From positions 2,852,001 through 2,916,000 of the forward strand of contig JAMWBK010000002.1 in the NCBI GenBank assembly GCA_029953675.1: a stretch of DNA of 64,000 nt. The letters are read 5' to 3'. Made by a program: the position numbers and the translations under genes. Of the stretch, positions 61,076 to 64,000 are shown in pieces; the first letter of the stretch is position 1; every line of letters begins with the position of its first letter. The stretch is from Rhodosorus marinus. Lineage: Eukaryota; Rhodophyta; Stylonematophyceae; Stylonematales; Stylonemataceae. The notes under the pieces were generated by a model. It saw nothing but the letters and a program-made list of their open reading frames with translations, had not been told where the DNA came from and did no database searches.

Positions 61076-61611
61076 GGGTGCTGCTTACCTTGCACAGATT
61101 TGCAGTGCCGAGCGGCTACTAGGCGACCTCAAGTCAACCTTCAACCAGTGAGTTACGAAGCCAGCACTTACTTCCATAACGATTTCAGTTACCGGATTCC
61201 CACTTCCACACTAGTCAAGAGCTTTCTCTACAGCATGCAACGCTCTGCTCCTACTTTTGTATCCGTTGGAAAAATCTTATTCCCGAAGAGCTCCCCGCCC
61301 TTGTCCAGATCGATGTCCACGCAATCGATTCCTCTGAAACCCTCTCCTCCTTTACCGCAGGGTCTGCTTAATCTTGACCAGCACAATCTCCGACAGCTTG
61401 AAGGGCACCCTGCCAAAAGTGGTTCAAGCAGCTCGCCTAGCTGAATCTTTCTGATTGGACGCTCAGCTGAGCTCATAGGCTATCATTCCTAATGTCTCGC
61501 ACCGTCCTTGATGTTCAGGGTTGTATCTCAATTCGTATAGGGTCTACGAAATCCTCCTTTGCTGGATTCAGGCATTCGAGCCCAACTTTCCTGATACAGT
61601 CGTCTTAACAG

Positions 61612-61930
61612 GGATGACTTGGCTTTGGCGTCCTTGCAAACGTTTCATCCCTCTCGGACTGCGGCAATCAACGCTTCTACTCAGGTTTGGGTTTGTTCTT
61701 CAGCGGTTGAGATTTTTCATCGGTTGAGGTCTATCTGGCTGAAGGAGTCCCTGTGGAAGTCCGAACAAATACTACTACAGAGGTCCCTCGGAAGGGATTC
61801 GGAGGAAATGCTTCCGTGCCGCGGTGGTACAGTTTCAACAGCTATGCTACTGAAGAACCAGTATTGCTTTGCTGAGCGGCTACGTCTGGATGCTTACGGC
61901 TACGGATGGGTAGCACGTGGAGGGCTGTGA
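61612..61930 (+). CDS. Unidentified coding-like exon
   Basis: Open after an AG acceptor at 61610-61611 for about 105 codons to a TGA at 61928-61930 (LASLQTFHPSRTAAINASTQ, SAVEIFHRLRSIWLKESLWK, LLKNQYCFAERLRLDAYGYG). Upstream plus-strand fragments with coding character (AAYLAQICSAERLLGDLKST near 61080; LTSTISDSLKGTLPKVVQAA near 61370) may be earlier exons, but competing frames prevent a model. No family recognised. Confidence 0.3.
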
Positions 61931-62091
61931 AACTAGTTCGAGGGCTGCTCTAGTTTCTTGTGCATGGCACCTATCGTCGCCGCGCTCCGCCAAATATTGC
62001 AGTTCGAGGTGACAATGTAAACGAGCTGGCCACGTCCGACGCAATGATGTAGTCGTTCTTCTGTTCAATTTATTTTCTGTTAAAATAGTGC

Positions 62092-62769
62092 CTAGAACCT
62101 CAGCTTAGTGAAGAACCACTGATTCTTTCCACCCTTATATCTCTGACTGGAAAGATTCGCGAAAACCTTTCTCAAGTCCTTGCGCGCCTGGGTTCTGACA
62201 CTGACGTCGCTGTTCGTAAAAGACGGGACCGCCGAGGTCACTGTCTCTCCAAGCTCGAACGTGTACCGAGTGGGCATCAAGTGATTGTAGTTTACAACCT
62301 GAACGGCAACAAAAGATAGATATGAGAACCAGCCTGACAAGCGCTTCCAACGGCCCAATCTGCACTTCCGCCGGATAGATCCCGGCAACCTTTGGCACTA
62401 CATTCCGGATCGCACAATACCTTCACAAAAGTCTTAATCTTGGACCTCTTCTGCACCTTCTTCTCACCCATGTTCTTCGTAACCTTCATCGGATACTTCT
62501 CAATTCCACAAACCAGGGCATGTCCATACGGGTGCTCAGAGGTTCCCTGATCATAATTCTGCACAATCACCGCCTTCTTTCCAGCATACTTTCCGCTGAG
62601 GACAATCACGACCTTGGAGGTCTTCAGACTACAAGAAAACAAACACAAAGCAAAGAGGACAAACAGAATTAGACTACAGCTACCGAATAAAAGCCATGAT
62701 CCAGACCTGCATAACAACACAAAGTACAGAGTTTCTTAAAGACGAAAATTATACTTACACCTTCACCAT
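62092..62769 (-). CDS. RPL27: Cytosolic large-subunit ribosomal protein eL27
   Basis: 60S ribosomal protein. Three exons: a tiny first exon 62759-62769 (three codons and two bases), 62421-62628 and 62092-62298; phases agree and give 141 residues (family about 135-146). Matching blocks: [20 protein letters not shown] (KOW-like start), [49 protein letters not shown] and the C-terminal [12 protein letters not shown]. The 11-nt coding exon 1, ending just after the start, is a common arrangement for ribosomal protein genes. Confidence 0.96.
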
Positions 62770-64000
62770 CTTGAATAGCTTCCTTCTTATTGGAAACAAT
62801 ACACCCCTCCGATCCCACCCGACTTCCCACACACCCACTTCCCCTTCCTCTCTCCCCCTCCCAAACGCGCCTACTGATATCCGCAAAACCTGTATTCTCG
62901 ACTCGAACCATTTCCGCGTCGTCCATCAAGGCAATAGCCTTTAACAATACTTGAGCTACCCCCCTTCCTCAAAGTGTTTCCTTCAACTACAACCGTACTC
63001 CCGCCTCACCCCTTGTAAATATTGTATGTCTAATTATATACAAAATCTAGGGGGTTAGAAAATTGACCAATCTCACCAATAATGAAAAACTATTTTCTTG
63101 TTTACAATCTTAGTGAAGAGTGATACCCCATCTATTTCTTGCTTCATCGATATTAACAATGCTATAAAAATGGGGTACAAATCGACCGAGCATATAGTAA
63201 AGGACGGACGAGTAGTAAATGCTCTTTCAAAACCCCGGGGGTTATGATCGTAAGAATTGGAATTGAGGGGTAAACCCACCGACACGAAAATACTTCACCG
63301 GTCCGCCATTATTATCAAAAATTGAAACTCTAGAGGCTGGGTCAATTATTTCTCTGAGAGGGGAGTTCGGCGACGACGACGGTTTATTTTGTTGTTTTCT
63401 GGCTATGTATTTGTTTTCGAGATATTTTTGAGCCTAGGGCTGTGTTTGGTTGTTTTTTTTGGTTGCAGAAAGTTTTTTGTGGATCACCCTGAAGCAGTAT
63501 ATGTACATATTTATTTTGGAAAGATCTGATTACAATTGAAATATAGATCACCCTGAAGCAGACAGGAGGTTGGAGGGTCACCCTGAGGCAAGGTTGAGGG
63601 TGGGTCACCCTGCAAGACTATTCCAGCCCGCCGACGCCTGTAGTGTCCTACAGGGGCGATTGAAATCTAGATCACCCTGAAGTTGGGGCCGAGTGTTCAC
63701 TGCTGTTCACGACGTTGGGTGCTTTGTGGGTATTTACCGAGCTGTCTTTCGAACTCATTGGGTTCAACTGCTGCTCTGTTGCTGGACGCGCGTCATCAGC
63801 ATCTTATTTTCCCGCTTGTCGAGGTAGCTAGGCTCTGAAATAGACGGTTGTTGCCTGGCGTTGTGGATGGATGCGGGGCACCTCGCTGAGGGTAGGAGAG
63901 AATTGTACGATGCGGGTTGTCCGCTAGACCTGCCACGGCGACTTTTTGCGTCATGATGTAGATATTTTATGAATCCGGAGCGCTCGTCTGTGTAGGTTGC
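62770..64000. other. Intergenic, with a repeated short motif
   Basis: Promoter side of eL27 (C-rich) followed by AT-rich sequence. From 63481 a GATCACCCTGAAGCAG-type motif recurs (listed separately). No gene recognised to the window end. Confidence 0.5.
63481..63683. repeat. Dispersed repeats of a (G)TCACCCTGAAGCAG-type motif
   Basis: Five copies on one strand: near 63482 and 63546 (both GATCACCCTGAAGCAG), 63576 (GTCACCCTGAGGCA), 63602 (GTCACCCTGCA) and 63670 (GATCACCCTGAAG). Spacings are irregular (about 65, 30, 26, 69 bp), so this is not a simple tandem array. Confidence 0.8.

Noticed and set aside
61320-61345. 22-nt minus-strand intron that would join two coding-like frames
   Set aside because: Far below the 50-170 nt range of introns in the well-supported genes here; too short for a spliceosomal intron.

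Overview
This is nuclear DNA of a photosynthetic eukaryote. Most genes are split by short GT-AG introns (about 50-170 nt), gene spacing is loose (about one gene per 2.5 kb), and the products include cytosolic ribosomal proteins, a spliceosomal protein, ER-membrane proteins and nucleus-encoded plastid proteins (phytoene desaturase, a DUF3110-type protein, and a GARS and a ProRS with transit-like N-termini). A plant-type carotenoid enzyme together with a protein O-mannosyltransferase (absent from land plants) points to a red alga or a relative with a red-type plastid. That placement is inference; no rRNA is present to test it.

Layout. 0-10 kb: tail of a membrane protein, a TruA/PUS1 pseudouridine synthase, an unidentified split gene, a LUC7 splicing factor carrying an inserted WW domain, a phosphatidylinositol synthase and a PTGES2-like glutaredoxin/GST protein. 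10-20 kb: a gene-poor stretch with frame-broken coding remnants, a CAMK-like kinase with an enlarged activation segment, and a compact protein O-mannosyltransferase without MIR domains. 20-30 kb: a GET2/CAML-like tail-anchor receptor candidate, a probable mitoribosomal mS23, EMC7, and a CSC1/TMEM63-type channel. 30.3-35.5 kb: a complete, apparently young Ty3/gypsy chromovirus on the minus strand, with near-identical LTRs, a 5-bp target duplication and a candidate -1 frameshift site between gag and pol. 36-42 kb: ribosomal protein uS10, GARS (purD) and an organellar-looking prolyl-tRNA synthetase. 42-49 kb: a decayed retroelement with a gag zinc knuckle, an RluA-type pseudouridine synthase, a D-cysteine desulfhydrase/ACC-deaminase-family enzyme and an unidentified small gene. 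49-64 kb: phytoene desaturase, urate oxidase, an unidentified split gene, the DUF3110 plastid protein, two weak unidentified genes, ribosomal protein eL27, and a terminal region with a repeated short motif.

The genes do not form a pathway cluster. Recurring themes are ER membrane biology (PI synthase, PMT, GET2-like, EMC7), translation/RNA modification (two pseudouridine synthases, ProRS, uS10, eL27, mS23) and plastid function. Exon boundaries were assigned by hand: GT/AG sites were chosen where reading phase and family conservation agree, and start codons remain uncertain where a transit peptide is suspected.
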